From: Clostridioides difficile
Lineage (GTDB): Bacteria > Bacillota > Clostridia > Peptostreptococcales > Peptostreptococcaceae
Direction of reading: 5' to 3'
Assembly (NCBI GenBank): GCA_012955965.1
Contig: JABBZI010000012.1
Span: 1-64,000, forward strand
Length of the DNA stretch: 64,000 nt
The translations under genes were made by a program, and so were the position numbers. Below are positions 45,578 to 54,632 of this stretch, piece after piece (the stretch's first letter is position 1; each line of letters begins with the position of its first letter). The notes beneath the pieces were generated by a model. The model made no database searches and was not told where the DNA came from. It worked only from the letters and a program-made list of their open reading frames with translations.

Positions 45578-45658
45578 TGGGAACATATAGCTTAAATTTA
45601 AGGGCTAAGTTAAATAACATTTCAATTTATTTTGAGTTAACAAAAAAATACAAGTAAT
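45578..45658 (+). CDS. Possible 26-residue peptide
   Basis: ATG GGA ACA TAT... encodes MGTYSLNLRAKLNN followed by ISIYFELTKKYK. A GGTGGAG site is about 8 nt upstream and a terminator-like hairpin follows at 45664-45699. It could be a small peptide or a leftover start of a longer gene. Nothing identifies a function. Confidence 0.3.
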
Positions 45659-45663
45659 TTTTT

Positions 45664-45705
45664 AAGTATATAATTAGCTTTATAACTAATTATATGCTTT
45701 TTTTA
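45664..45705 (+). terminator. Terminator-like hairpin after the small ORF
   Basis: AAGTATATAATTAG and CTAATTATATGCTT pair (one G-T) around 8 nt, with a T-run. Confidence 0.7.
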
Positions 45706-46151
45706 TATTTTATGGAATTGTGAGTAGTCATTCGTATTAATAACATAAGGAGAAAAGAAAGATGTTTATCATCACTTTAGCTTAATGTGAGAGGAGGTGA
45801 GAATATAAAAACAACATAAGAAGTAAAGAATTCGCTAGACATGAATTTGATAGGTCTTGTAAAAAGTGTTAAAAATTTGTGAAGCTTATATTATCAAATT
45901 TTGTACAAATATTCTATATGATAAGCAAGCAAAGATTTATAAATCATAATGATACTCATGTTTAAAATAACTGTATGCCCATAAGGATGAAGATAAGGTG
46001 AAATTCTTGTGGAGCTTGCCATAGACATGTAATTGTTTACTAAAATATAGAATATTTAATTAAGGATGTATAAAAATTAAAAATAAATTAATGAAAGATT
46101 ATAATATTATTTCTAGTAGAACAACTTGAATTATATGTTACTTTGAAGTAT

Positions 46152-46173
46152 TTGCGAGATTGTAGTGTTGCTG
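46152..46173. repeat. att-like repeat (right copy of the rumA 3' end)
   Basis: The 22 bases TTGCGAGATTGTAGTG... match the rumA end at 41344-41365 at 20 of 22 positions. In frame they would give CEIVVLLMK, like CETVVLLCRK at the RumA C-terminus. This suggests the right boundary of a former insertion. Confidence 0.65.
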
Positions 46174-46358
46174 ATGAAGTGTAATAATTAAATAATAAGG
46201 GTAAACTGTATGAATATGGATTTTGCATCCAATAACCTCTCTAACTGGAAATAGAGGCAGAACCTTTTTTATATGAAGACTTCTTAAAAGAGAAAAAATA
46301 TTCAACATTAAAATTTAATTTATTTTCCAAAACATCTGTAATTATGGACATGTATATT

Positions 46359-46390
46359 AAAAGCTGTGACTCTTTGAAATCATAGCTTTT
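46359..46390. terminator. Terminator of the PhnP-like gene
   Basis: AAAAGCTGTGA (46359-46369) and TCATAGCTTTT (46380-46390) pair with one mismatch, downstream of the minus-strand gene ending at 46448. Confidence 0.6.
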
Positions 46391-46447
46391 AACTACAATA
46401 CTAAATTGAAATTTACCAACTTTGCATTATGCTTATTGCTTGATACT

Positions 46448-47269
46448 TTAAACTATAATCTCCATACCATCATAAGCAAAGAAAATATTATCAAGATCCT
46501 TCTCTAATTCACTATAATAACCATAGGATTTCCCCCACATTTCATCAATATGTGTAACTATAACTTTTTTAATTCTGTAATAGTTTTTAATTTCTATAAC
46601 TTCATCCAAAGTAAATATTTCATCTTTGAATGGTTCATCTTTAAGTTCTGTTCCATCATTTAATATGCCATCATCAGAAACTAAACTGATTATTAAAACA
46701 TCTGCATCGAAGTACATATCATTATGAGTAAATGGTTTTGGATTACAACAAGCATATATGACTTTTTTATCATTCTCTCTGATAACGTAGAACGTTATAT
46801 TCCTATCTCGGTTGTTGTTAAACAAATCAATATCAAAATTATCTATCTTTATATGAGAAGTTTCATTAACAGAAATGCAGTGTAGAATATCCCCATAATA
46901 TTTAAGACAATCAAGGTTCATTCGATTTATATCTTCAATCACTTCAGGTAACGCATAAAATTCAATAGGAGTATTTTTATCTGTAATAAAATCATAGCCA
47001 ATTTTTTCAACGATTCTAATGCCTTTAACATGGTCTGGGTCATGGTGAGAAATCGAAAGGTGTTTTACTTGTGATATTTTTTGCCTGTTGCAAGCCACTG
47101 CAATATCTTCAGGTGTGTCTATCAACATTTTTATATCATCAATATATAGGCTTGGGCCTAAGCGTTCATATCTTCCACCTTTTTTCCTAGCTTCTTCACA
47201 TATTTTGCATTTACAAAATGAACTTGGAATAATTGACATACCACCACTACCAATAATTTTTAATTTCAA
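46448..47269 (-). CDS. PhnP-like MBL-fold hydrolase
   Basis: This metallo-beta-lactamase-fold protein of about 273 residues starts KLKIIGSGG, then has a CKCKIC cysteine group as in PhnP, and SHHDPDHVKG as the HxxxDH motif. Ligand residues follow at YACCNPKPF and VTHIDEMWG. PhnP enzymes cleave cyclic phosphodiesters, but the substrate here is uncertain. I favour the TTG start at 47269: AAGGAGG lies 9 nt upstream, while the ATG at 47278 is just 1-2 nt from it, and the family usually begins M-K-L at the first strand. It is divergent from the sigma-54 activator. Confidence 0.82.
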   Translation of the reverse strand: MKLKIIGSGGMSIIPSSFCKCKICEEARKKGGRYERLGPSLYIDDIKMLIDTPEDIAVACNRQKISQVKHLSISHHDPDHVKGIRIVEKIGYDFITDKNTPIEFYALPEVIEDINRMNLDCLKYYGDILHCISVNETSHIKIDNFDIDLFNNNRDRNITFYVIRENDKKVIYACCNPKPFTHNDMYFDADVLIISLVSDDGILNDGTELKDEPFKDEIFTLDEVIEIKNYYRIKKVIVTHIDEMWGKSYGYYSELEKDLDNIFFAYDGMEIIV

Positions 47270-47519
47270 AGTTATCATACCTCCTTATTAAAATATTAGA
47301 TTATATGAATAATCTACAATTAAAACTGCTTAACAAAATTTTTATTTAGTAGATTATATCATGTATAAATATGAAATAACAGAAATATATGAATAGGCTT
47401 AAGGATATATTAATACAATGTGCATAAAAAATATCATAAATATATGATAATATAAATACAGTGATACCATTTTATTAATTTTTTGGGTTTTTATATATTT
47501 AAGTATTGGGGTGATATAG

Positions 47520-48923
47520 TTGAACCAAGAGATATTTTTTAAAATAATGAATGAAATATTAGAAAATATTGACGAAGGGGTCCATTTTGTTAACAAAGAA
47601 GGGAAAACTATAATCTACAATGATTCTGTACAAAAAATGGAAAAAATGAACAGACAAGATATTTTAACGAATTCATTTTTTGATATAGTCAGCAAAATGA
47701 AAATAAATAGAAGTACACTAGTAGAAGTTTTGGAAAAAAGGAAAATTATCAAAGACAATGTTCAAAAATATCTAGATAAAAACGGTAAAGAAATAACAGC
47801 AATCAATACTACAATACCAATTGATATTAAAGGGGGATTTGTAGGGGCACTTGAAATATCAAAAAATATGACAACTATAGAAACTTTATTAAACAGAAAC
47901 TATAAAAAAAATTTAATCAACAAAGTTAATAATCAACAAAAGAAAGGTTATGACTTTGATGATATTTTAGGTGAAAGTAATCTAATTAAAGAGGCAATAA
48001 CAAAATCTAAGAAAGCCTGTAAGTCTGACGCTTCAGTATTTATATATGGAGAAACTGGAACGGGTAAAGAGTTATTTAGTCAGTCCATTCATTATGGAAG
48101 TAATAGAAAAAATTATCCATTTATAGCACAAAATTGTGCAGCTCTACCAGAGTCACTATTTGAAGGAATACTATTTGGGACTAGCAAGGGAGGATTTACA
48201 GGAGCAGTAGATAGACCAGGTTTGTTTGAACAAGCTAACAAAGGAACTCTATTATTAGATGAAATAAATTCTATGCCTATTATGTTACAAGCTAAATTAC
48301 TAAGGGTTTTGCAAGAAGGTTATGTAAGAAGAATTGGTGGAACTAAGGATATACCTGTTGATGTAAGAATTATTGCAACAACAAATGAAAGTCCAAAAGT
48401 TATTTTGAAAGAGAATAAAATAAGAAAAGATTTATATTATAGACTTAACATAATTCATATAAAAATTCCTCCTCTTAGAGATAGAAAAGAAGATATATCT
48501 TTGTTATGCAAAAAATTTATTTCAAAGTATAACAAAAAATTAAATAAAAAAGTGGTAGGAATTTCAGAGGAAGCTATCCAAACCTTAAAAAATTATGACT
48601 GGCAAGGTAACATAAGAGAACTAGAAAACATAATTTATTGTACTATGAGTATGATGGAGGACGAGGTACAAATAGAAACAAGTATGATTAATATAAATGA
48701 CTATTACAATCTTAAAGAGAATAAAGAGAGTAACGATTATTCTTTAAATGATTTGGAGGACAAGACACTTAATAATATTATTAGCGAGATAGAAGAAAAG
48801 TATATATGTGAATCATTAGAAAAAACATCGTACAATATAACTAAAGCAGCATCAATCTTAGGTATGAATAGGCAAAACTTACAATATAAAATAAAAAAAT
48901 ATAATATAAAATCTTATAAATAA
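47520..48923 (+). CDS. Sigma-54-dependent activator, probably of the ornithine operon
   Basis: This 467-residue enhancer-binding protein has a PAS domain (about 1-115), an AAA+ domain with Walker A GETGTGKE, sigma-54 loop GGFTGA (instead of GAFTGA) and Walker B LLLDEINSMP, and a Fis-type HTH (NITKAASILGMNRQNLQYKI). It starts with TTG after GGGGTGAT. The gene lies directly upstream of ord, whose promoter is of the -24/-12 type, and the layout is like RocR of B. subtilis, which responds to arginine or ornithine. That ligand is inferred from the pathway. Confidence 0.9.
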   Translation: MNQEIFFKIMNEILENIDEGVHFVNKEGKTIIYNDSVQKMEKMNRQDILTNSFFDIVSKMKINRSTLVEVLEKRKIIKDNVQKYLDKNGKEITAINTTIPIDIKGGFVGALEISKNMTTIETLLNRNYKKNLINKVNNQQKKGYDFDDILGESNLIKEAITKSKKACKSDASVFIYGETGTGKELFSQSIHYGSNRKNYPFIAQNCAALPESLFEGILFGTSKGGFTGAVDRPGLFEQANKGTLLLDEINSMPIMLQAKLLRVLQEGYVRRIGGTKDIPVDVRIIATTNESPKVILKENKIRKDLYYRLNIIHIKIPPLRDRKEDISLLCKKFISKYNKKLNKKVVGISEEAIQTLKNYDWQGNIRELENIIYCTMSMMEDEVQIETSMININDYYNLKENKESNDYSLNDLEDKTLNNIISEIEEKYICESLEKTSYNITKAASILGMNRQNLQYKIKKYNIKSYK

Positions 48924-48960
48924 AAAATAAAAAAGAAAAATAAAGGAGCAAAATTATTAT

Positions 48961-48990
48961 AAAAGAGCAAAATTTTTTGCTCTTTTTTTT
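48961..48990 (+). terminator. Terminator of the activator gene
   Basis: AAAAGAGCAAAA and TTTTGCTCTTTT are fully palindromic with a T-run. Confidence 0.9.
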
Positions 48991-49086
48991 ATGTTCCAAA
49001 ATAGATATAATTTTTTATTTATGAAAAAACATAACAAAATAATTATAGTTTCAACGTTTCAAGAAATAGTTACTTTAATTTTGAAG

Positions 49087-49105
49087 TTGGCATGATTTAT
49101 GCTTT
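49087..49105 (+). promoter_or_regulatory. Sigma-54 (-24/-12) promoter of the ornithine operon
   Basis: TTGGCATGATTTATGCTTT has GG (49089-49090) and GC (49101-49102) exactly 12 bp apart. It is almost identical to the had promoter (TTGGCACGATAAATGCTTA). Transcription would begin near 49114. GTTTCAAC/GTTTCAAG direct repeats lie just upstream; no clear palindrome is seen. Confidence 0.88.
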
Positions 49106-49148
49106 AACTATTTATTGAGAAGATATAAATTTTTAGGAGGGTGTATAT

Positions 49149-50216
49149 ATGAGAAAAGTAAGAGTTGGAATATGGGGATTTGGAGCTATGGGAATAGGTA
49201 TGGCTAATATGATTCTAAAAAAAGAAGGTATGGAAATAGTATCTGTTTGTAGTAGAAGTACTTCAGGGAAAAGCATGTATGACATCTTAGAAATTGAAAG
49301 AGGAGAAAGACCAGAAGTTATTATCAATGGAAATTATGAAGAAGTTTTTAAAGAAAAAAGTGTAGATGTTGTTTTATTAGCAACTGATTCATTTACTAAA
49401 AAGGCTTTTGATAAAATAATGTTCTTGTTAAATAGAAAAATAAATGTTATATCAACAGCAGAGCAAATGGCATATCCACAAGCTGATGATGCAGATTTAG
49501 CTAAAAAAATGGATGAAGTTGCAAAGGATAATGGAGTAAGTATACTTGGAACAGGAATAAATCCAGGATTTGTGTTGGATTTACTAGTATTAGCACTTTC
49601 AGGAACTTGTGAGGAAGTTACTAGTATAAAAGCTAAGAGAGTAAATGATTTATCACCATTTGGAAAATCTGTTATGGCAGAGCAAGGTGTAGGAGTAACA
49701 AGAGAGGAATTTATAAAAGGTGTAGAAAATAATACTATAGCAGGTCATGTAGGATTTGTAGAATCAATAAATATGATAGCTGATGGATTAGGATGGAAAC
49801 TAGATAAGATAGAACAAACAAAAGAACCAATAATGACTACAGTAGATAGAAAATCTAAGTATGGAGAGGCATTGGCTGGAAATGTTGCTGGTTGTAGACA
49901 ATGTGGATATGGATATGTAAATGGAGATATTTTAATTGAAATGGAACATCCACAACAGATAATACCTGAAGCAGAAGGCATTAAAACAGGAGATTATGTA
50001 TCAATAAAAGGTATACCAAACATTGATTTACAAATAAATCCTGAAATACCTGGAGGAGTAGGTACTTATGCAATGATAGTAAACTCTATTCCATTAATAA
50101 TAAATGCTAGACCAGGTCTTAAAACTATGTTGGATATACCAGTACCTAGAGCAATAATGGGAGATGTAAGAAATCAGATTGAAGTTGAATTAGAGGAAGA
50201 ATCAAATGCCAATTAA
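49149..50216 (+). CDS. ord: 2,4-diaminopentanoate dehydrogenase Ord
   Basis: This 355-residue NAD(P)-dependent enzyme oxidatively deaminates (2R,4S)-2,4-diaminopentanoate to 2-amino-4-oxopentanoate, the third step of ornithine breakdown. The N-terminal Rossmann motif is GIWGFGAMGIGMANMI; a conserved GTGINPGFVLDL follows. ATG has GGAGGGTG. It heads the operon under the sigma-54 promoter. Size and sequence match the C. sticklandii enzyme as I know it. Confidence 0.92.
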   Translation: MRKVRVGIWGFGAMGIGMANMILKKEGMEIVSVCSRSTSGKSMYDILEIERGERPEVIINGNYEEVFKEKSVDVVLLATDSFTKKAFDKIMFLLNRKINVISTAEQMAYPQADDADLAKKMDEVAKDNGVSILGTGINPGFVLDLLVLALSGTCEEVTSIKAKRVNDLSPFGKSVMAEQGVGVTREEFIKGVENNTIAGHVGFVESINMIADGLGWKLDKIEQTKEPIMTTVDRKSKYGEALAGNVAGCRQCGYGYVNGDILIEMEHPQQIIPEAEGIKTGDYVSIKGIPNIDLQINPEIPGGVGTYAMIVNSIPLIINARPGLKTMLDIPVPRAIMGDVRNQIEVELEEESNAN

Positions 50217-50250
50217 TAAAATAATAGCTGGTTAATAAGGAGATGAAAAA

Positions 50251-50559
50251 ATGGATGCTAAAGTTAATGATTGGGTTATTATACACAACATAGTACTGAC
50301 TCCAGAAGAAAGAGCTCCACAAGTTCCAGAGGATACTAAGAAAGTATCCTTAGAAATGTGGGTTAAAGGATTTATACAAAAAGATGCTTCTATAGGTGAT
50401 TTAGTAGAAGTTAAAACAATTACAGGTAGACTTGTAAAAGGTAACTTACTTAAAGTAAATCCATATTATACTCATGACTATGGGAAATGTATACCAGAGT
50501 TACTCCAAATAGGGATACAGGCTAAAGAAATATTATTTGGAGGTGTATATAATGAATAA
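50251..50559 (+). CDS. ortA: 2-amino-4-oxopentanoate thiolase alpha subunit OrtA
   Basis: This 102-residue subunit, with OrtB, cleaves (2R)-2-amino-4-oxopentanoate with CoA to acetyl-CoA and D-alanine. It has a recognisable VKTITGRLVKGNLLKVNP segment and no own cofactor motif. AAGGAGATG precedes the start. It overlaps ortB by 8 nt, pointing to coupled translation. Function is assigned by position and size, as small OrtA subunits are not motif-rich. Confidence 0.9.
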   Translation: MDAKVNDWVIIHNIVLTPEERAPQVPEDTKKVSLEMWVKGFIQKDASIGDLVEVKTITGRLVKGNLLKVNPYYTHDYGKCIPELLQIGIQAKEILFGGVYNE

Positions 50560-51982
50560 TACAGCATCAATGAAAGATATGAGCTATCAAGCTGTTATGG
50601 GAAGAAATAATGAAATAATGAAAAATGCAATTGGATTGGATTACTCATCTTTTGAACAAGAGGGAATAGGGTTTGATTATGAAAAAATGATGGGTGAAAC
50701 AGGATATACGCTACAAGATATCGAAGCGATTCAATCACAATATGCTGTTGGGAATACTCCTATAATAGAACTTAAAAATTTGACTAAGTTAGCTAGAAAA
50801 TGTGCTCCAGAAGGTAAAGGAGCTAGAATATTTGTAAAAGATGAAGCGATGAATGCATCTGGTAGCTTTAAAGCAAGAAGAGCAGCTACTGCCGTATACC
50901 ATGCTAAAAAGATGGGATACAAAGGCGTAATAGCAGCTACTAGTGGTAACTATGGTGCAGCTGTAGCATCTCAAGCAGCTATGCAGGGTCTAAAATGTAT
51001 AATAGTTCAAGAATGTTATGATTCTAATGGTGTAGGTCAACCTGAAATTATAGAAAAAGCTAGAAAATGTGAGGCATATGGAGCAGAAGTTATCCAATTA
51101 ACTGTTGGTCCAGAATTATTTTATACATTCTTAGTTTTATTAGAAGAAACAGGCTATTTTAATGCATCATTATATTCACCATTTGGAATTGCAGGTGTAG
51201 AGACTTTAGGATGTGAGTTAGCTATTCAATTTAGAGAAAAATATAAAAAAGACCCTGATATAGTTGTTTGTACAAATGCAGGTGGAGGTAATCTCACTGG
51301 AACTGCAAGAGGATTGATAAAAGCTGGTTGTCTTAATACTAAAGTCGTAGGAGCAAGTGTTGACTTAAAAGGATTACACATGGCTAGTGAAAATCAATTT
51401 AACAAAAAATCATTTACAACAGGGCATACAGGTTTTGGTATACCATTCTGTACATGGCCTGATAGGTCAGATGTACCTAGGTCTGCAGCTAGACCACTTA
51501 GATATATGGATAGATATGTACTAGTAAAACAAGGAGAAGTTTTTTATACAACTGAATTATTGGCACAACTAGAAGGAATAGAAAGAGGTCCTGCAGGAAA
51601 TACATCTTTAGCAGCAGCATTCTCTTTAGCTCAAGAATTGGATGAAGATAAAGTTATAGTAGTACAAGAAACAGAGTATACAGGAGCAGGTAAACATATA
51701 TGTCCACAACTTACCTTTGCAAGAGAAAATGGAATAGATATAAAATTTGGAAATCCAAGAGAAGAGATTGCAGGAGTAAACTTAATATTACCAGAAAGGC
51801 CAGAATTGTTAAAATGTGTTGACATTGATATGAATAAAATAAGAAAATCATTTATAAAAAATTGTATATCTAACAATAACATTGATAATGTTGATAATTT
51901 AAGTAATCAAGATATAGAGTTTTTAATGGAAGAAGTAAAAAGTTCAAGAGATTTCGTTGTTGATACATTAAATAATTTATAA
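50552..51982 (+). CDS. ortB: 2-amino-4-oxopentanoate thiolase beta subunit OrtB
   Basis: This PLP-dependent subunit of about 476 residues has a threonine-synthase-like fold. The PLP lysine is in ASGSFKARRA, with a GNTS loop near ERGPAGNTSLAAAFSL and the phosphate-binding ATSGNYGAAVASQA. ATG 50552 has TTGGAGGTG 6 nt upstream; the longer frame from TTG 50537 overlaps that site. It overlaps ortA by 8 nt. Unlike normal thiolases, this enzyme uses PLP, which is a peculiarity of the ornithine pathway. Confidence 0.92.
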   Translation: MNNTASMKDMSYQAVMGRNNEIMKNAIGLDYSSFEQEGIGFDYEKMMGETGYTLQDIEAIQSQYAVGNTPIIELKNLTKLARKCAPEGKGARIFVKDEAMNASGSFKARRAATAVYHAKKMGYKGVIAATSGNYGAAVASQAAMQGLKCIIVQECYDSNGVGQPEIIEKARKCEAYGAEVIQLTVGPELFYTFLVLLEETGYFNASLYSPFGIAGVETLGCELAIQFREKYKKDPDIVVCTNAGGGNLTGTARGLIKAGCLNTKVVGASVDLKGLHMASENQFNKKSFTTGHTGFGIPFCTWPDRSDVPRSAARPLRYMDRYVLVKQGEVFYTTELLAQLEGIERGPAGNTSLAAAFSLAQELDEDKVIVVQETEYTGAGKHICPQLTFARENGIDIKFGNPREEIAGVNLILPERPELLKCVDIDMNKIRKSFIKNCISNNNIDNVDNLSNQDIEFLMEEVKSSRDFVVDTLNNL

Positions 51983-52059
51983 TAATTACTAATTTTTAAT
52001 TTAATACAAAATAAATAATCGGAAAATTCAATTAAATTTATACGAATGGGGGAATGTTC

Positions 52060-52434
52060 ATGAAAAAAAGAGAGGATGATTTTGAAGTTAGAAGAAAACA
52101 TCTTCAAGAACTAAGTGATGAGGAGTTAAAAGAAAGGTTTTGGAGTTTAGCTACCCAAATAGTAGAGCCAATGATAGACCTTGGCAAAAAGAACACAACA
52201 CCATCAATAGAAAGGTCTGTTTTGTTAAGAATGGGATTTTCTTCTCTTGAGGTAAAACCTATTTTAGAAGGTGTTATGGAAAGAGGTCTTATAGGTAAAG
52301 GATCAGGGCATGTAGTTTATAAGTTATCTAAATCTAAAAATATAACAGTTAGAGAAGCTGGTTTATTATTAGTTAATGGTGAATACTGGGATGAAGTTAC
52401 ACGTTTATTTAGAGAAGGGGTAGAATCATGTTAA
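52060..52434 (+). CDS. oraS: D-ornithine 4,5-aminomutase small subunit OraS
   Basis: This small subunit of about 124 residues, with OraE, forms the coenzyme B12- and PLP-dependent aminomutase that moves the 5-amino group of D-ornithine to C4. It is charged and helical, with a conserved LLRMGFSSLEVKPILEG segment. ATG 52060 is preferred since TGGGGGAA lies about 7 nt upstream; an in-frame ATG at 52054 is too close. It overlaps oraE by 7 nt. Confidence 0.92.
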   Translation: MKKREDDFEVRRKHLQELSDEELKERFWSLATQIVEPMIDLGKKNTTPSIERSVLLRMGFSSLEVKPILEGVMERGLIGKGSGHVVYKLSKSKNITVREAGLLLVNGEYWDEVTRLFREGVESC

Positions 52435-54632
52435 AGGAAAATAAAAAACTAGATATAGACTATATATTAAAAGATTTGGATAAATATAAACCAAAGAGAA
52501 GAGGTTGGGTTTGGAGAGAACATCTGGAAAATCTTGAAATGGGACCTTTTGAATATAAAGACTGTACAAAACCTTTAAAGAAGAGTGTAGGGTTACCATC
52601 ATCTAAATATTTCAATAATATTGACCCTCAACCAAGCCCCATTATTACTACTGAAATAGCTTCTGGTAGATTTGAAGATGATATAAGAAGAATGAGGATG
52701 GCAGCTCATCATGGCGCTGACCATTTAATGGTTATTAGAACTGCTGGGCAATCCCATTTTGACGGACTTATAGAAGGTACTCCTCAAGGTATAGGTGGAG
52801 TTCCAATAACAAGAAAACAAGTAAGAGCTCAAAGAAAAGCTCTTGATTTTATAGAAGAAGAAGTTGGCAGACCTATTAATTACCATTCATATGTAAGTGG
52901 TGTTGCTGGTCCTGAAGTGGCAGTAATGTTTGCTGAAGAAGGAGTCAATGGAGCACACCAAGACCCACAATACAATGTTCTATATAGAAATATAAATATG
53001 ATAAGGTCTTTTGTAGATGCTTGTGAAGCTAAAAAAATAATGGCTTTTGCGAATATAGCTCAAATAGATGGAGCACATAATGCTAATGCTACTGCTAGAG
53101 AAGCGTGGAAGGTAATGCCTGAACTTATGGTTCAACATGCTTTAAACTCTATATTCTCTGAGAAAATAGGGATAGATAAAAGTAATATATGTTTATCAAC
53201 AGTGCCACCAACAGCTCCTCCAGCACCATGCTTAAGAATAGACTTACCTTATGCTGTTGCACTTAGAGAATTATTTAGTGATTATAAGATGAGAGCCCAA
53301 ATGAATACTAAATATATGGAATCATCAACTAGAGAAGCAACAGTTACTCATGTATTAAATTTATTAACATCAGTACTAACTAGAGCTGACATACAATCAA
53401 CTATAACGCCTGATGAAGGTAGAAATGTACCTTGGCATATATACAACATAGAAGCATGTGATACAGCAAAACAAGCTTTAGTTGGTATGGATGGCCTTAT
53501 GGATATGATAGAACTTAAAGATGTTGGTGAATTAAGAGATAAAGCAAGAGAGCTTAAAGAAAGAGCTGTACTATATATGGAAGAAATATTTGAAGTTGGT
53601 GGATATTTTGAGTCTGTAGAGCAAGGATTTTTCGTTGATTCTGGAAATTATCCAGAAAGAAATGGTGATGGTATATCTAGAAAAATAAAAGGCGGAGTTG
53701 GAGAAGGGACTGTTTATGAAAGAGAAGAAGATTATCTAGCACCTGTAACTGCTCACTTTGGATACAACAATGTAGCTCAGTATGATAAAAATGCTATAGA
53801 TAATCCATCAATATTAATAGACGGATGCACATTTGAAAATCCAGATAAAATCATATATATTGATGAGCTTGATGATTTTGACAATGTGGAAAACAGACTA
53901 AAAGAATCAGAAGAATACAGAAATGGAGATAAAATCAAGCCTGAAATGGAATGGTGTGCAGATGGAATTGTAATGATAACTATGATGCTACCTACTGATA
54001 AAAGAATAGCCGAGTTTGCAGCTTTGGAATTTGTAAAGAAAATGAACTTGCAAGAAGTTGAAGTTATAAGTAGAGAAGTGATGCATGAATCTGAAGGTAC
54101 TAGAATAGAAGTGAAAGGAAGAGTTCCATTCGATATAGATTTAAACAATTTAGTAATACCAGAAGAGCCTAAAGTACTGACTGATGAAGAAATAAGAGCC
54201 GATATAGAAGAAAAACCTATGAAAATAGTTTCAGCTACAGTTGGAGAAGATGAACATTCAGTTGGTCTAAGGGAAATAATAGATATAAAACATGGTGGTA
54301 TTGAAAAATATGGTATAGAATGTCATTATCTAGGAACTTCTGTGCCTGTAGAAAAATTGGTAGACGCAGCAATTGAACTAAATGCAGATGCAATACTTGC
54401 ATCTACAATAATAAGTCATGATGATATTCACTATAAAAACATGAAGAAATTACATGATTATTGTGTAGAAAAAGGTATAAGAGATAGAGTAATGATAGCA
54501 TGTGGAGGAACACAAGTAACACCTGAAATAGCCGTTGAACAAGGAATAGATGCTGGATTTGGAAGAAACAGCAAAGGTATTCATGTAGCTACTTTCTTAG
54601 TTGAAAAAAGAAGAGAAATGAATAATGAGTAA
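52428..54632 (+). CDS. oraE: D-ornithine 4,5-aminomutase large subunit OraE
   Basis: This 734-residue catalytic subunit carries a TIM-barrel with PLP/B12 chemistry in the first 500 or so residues. A C-terminal Rossmann-like cobalamin domain has the DxHxxG motif (DEHSVG, 608-613). The PLP-binding lysine of the C. sticklandii enzyme lies near position 629; candidate lysines here are K621 and K627, just after the motif. It is overlapped by oraS upstream (7 nt) and by the reactivase gene downstream (1 nt). Confidence 0.95.
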   Translation: MLKENKKLDIDYILKDLDKYKPKRRGWVWREHLENLEMGPFEYKDCTKPLKKSVGLPSSKYFNNIDPQPSPIITTEIASGRFEDDIRRMRMAAHHGADHLMVIRTAGQSHFDGLIEGTPQGIGGVPITRKQVRAQRKALDFIEEEVGRPINYHSYVSGVAGPEVAVMFAEEGVNGAHQDPQYNVLYRNINMIRSFVDACEAKKIMAFANIAQIDGAHNANATAREAWKVMPELMVQHALNSIFSEKIGIDKSNICLSTVPPTAPPAPCLRIDLPYAVALRELFSDYKMRAQMNTKYMESSTREATVTHVLNLLTSVLTRADIQSTITPDEGRNVPWHIYNIEACDTAKQALVGMDGLMDMIELKDVGELRDKARELKERAVLYMEEIFEVGGYFESVEQGFFVDSGNYPERNGDGISRKIKGGVGEGTVYEREEDYLAPVTAHFGYNNVAQYDKNAIDNPSILIDGCTFENPDKIIYIDELDDFDNVENRLKESEEYRNGDKIKPEMEWCADGIVMITMMLPTDKRIAEFAALEFVKKMNLQEVEVISREVMHESEGTRIEVKGRVPFDIDLNNLVIPEEPKVLTDEEIRADIEEKPMKIVSATVGEDEHSVGLREIIDIKHGGIEKYGIECHYLGTSVPVEKLVDAAIELNADAILASTIISHDDIHYKNMKKLHDYCVEKGIRDRVMIACGGTQVTPEIAVEQGIDAGFGRNSKGIHVATFLVEKRREMNNE

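Larger units (their letters stand above)
45706..46447. other. Decayed accessory DNA at the right end of the rumA island
   Basis: No intact gene over about 740 bases. Good ribosome sites (for example GAGAGGAGGTGAGAATA near 45795) lead into reading frames broken within a few codons, as expected of gene remnants. A CCTCT/AGAGG hairpin at about 46238-46265 is followed by a T-run. The copy of the rumA end is at 46152-46173. Confidence 0.55.

Noticed and set aside
45960-46020. In-frame stretch LYAHKDEDKVKFLWSLP as part of a gene.
   Set aside because: It is cut by a stop right after and has no start with a ribosome site, so I treat it as decayed DNA and not a gene.
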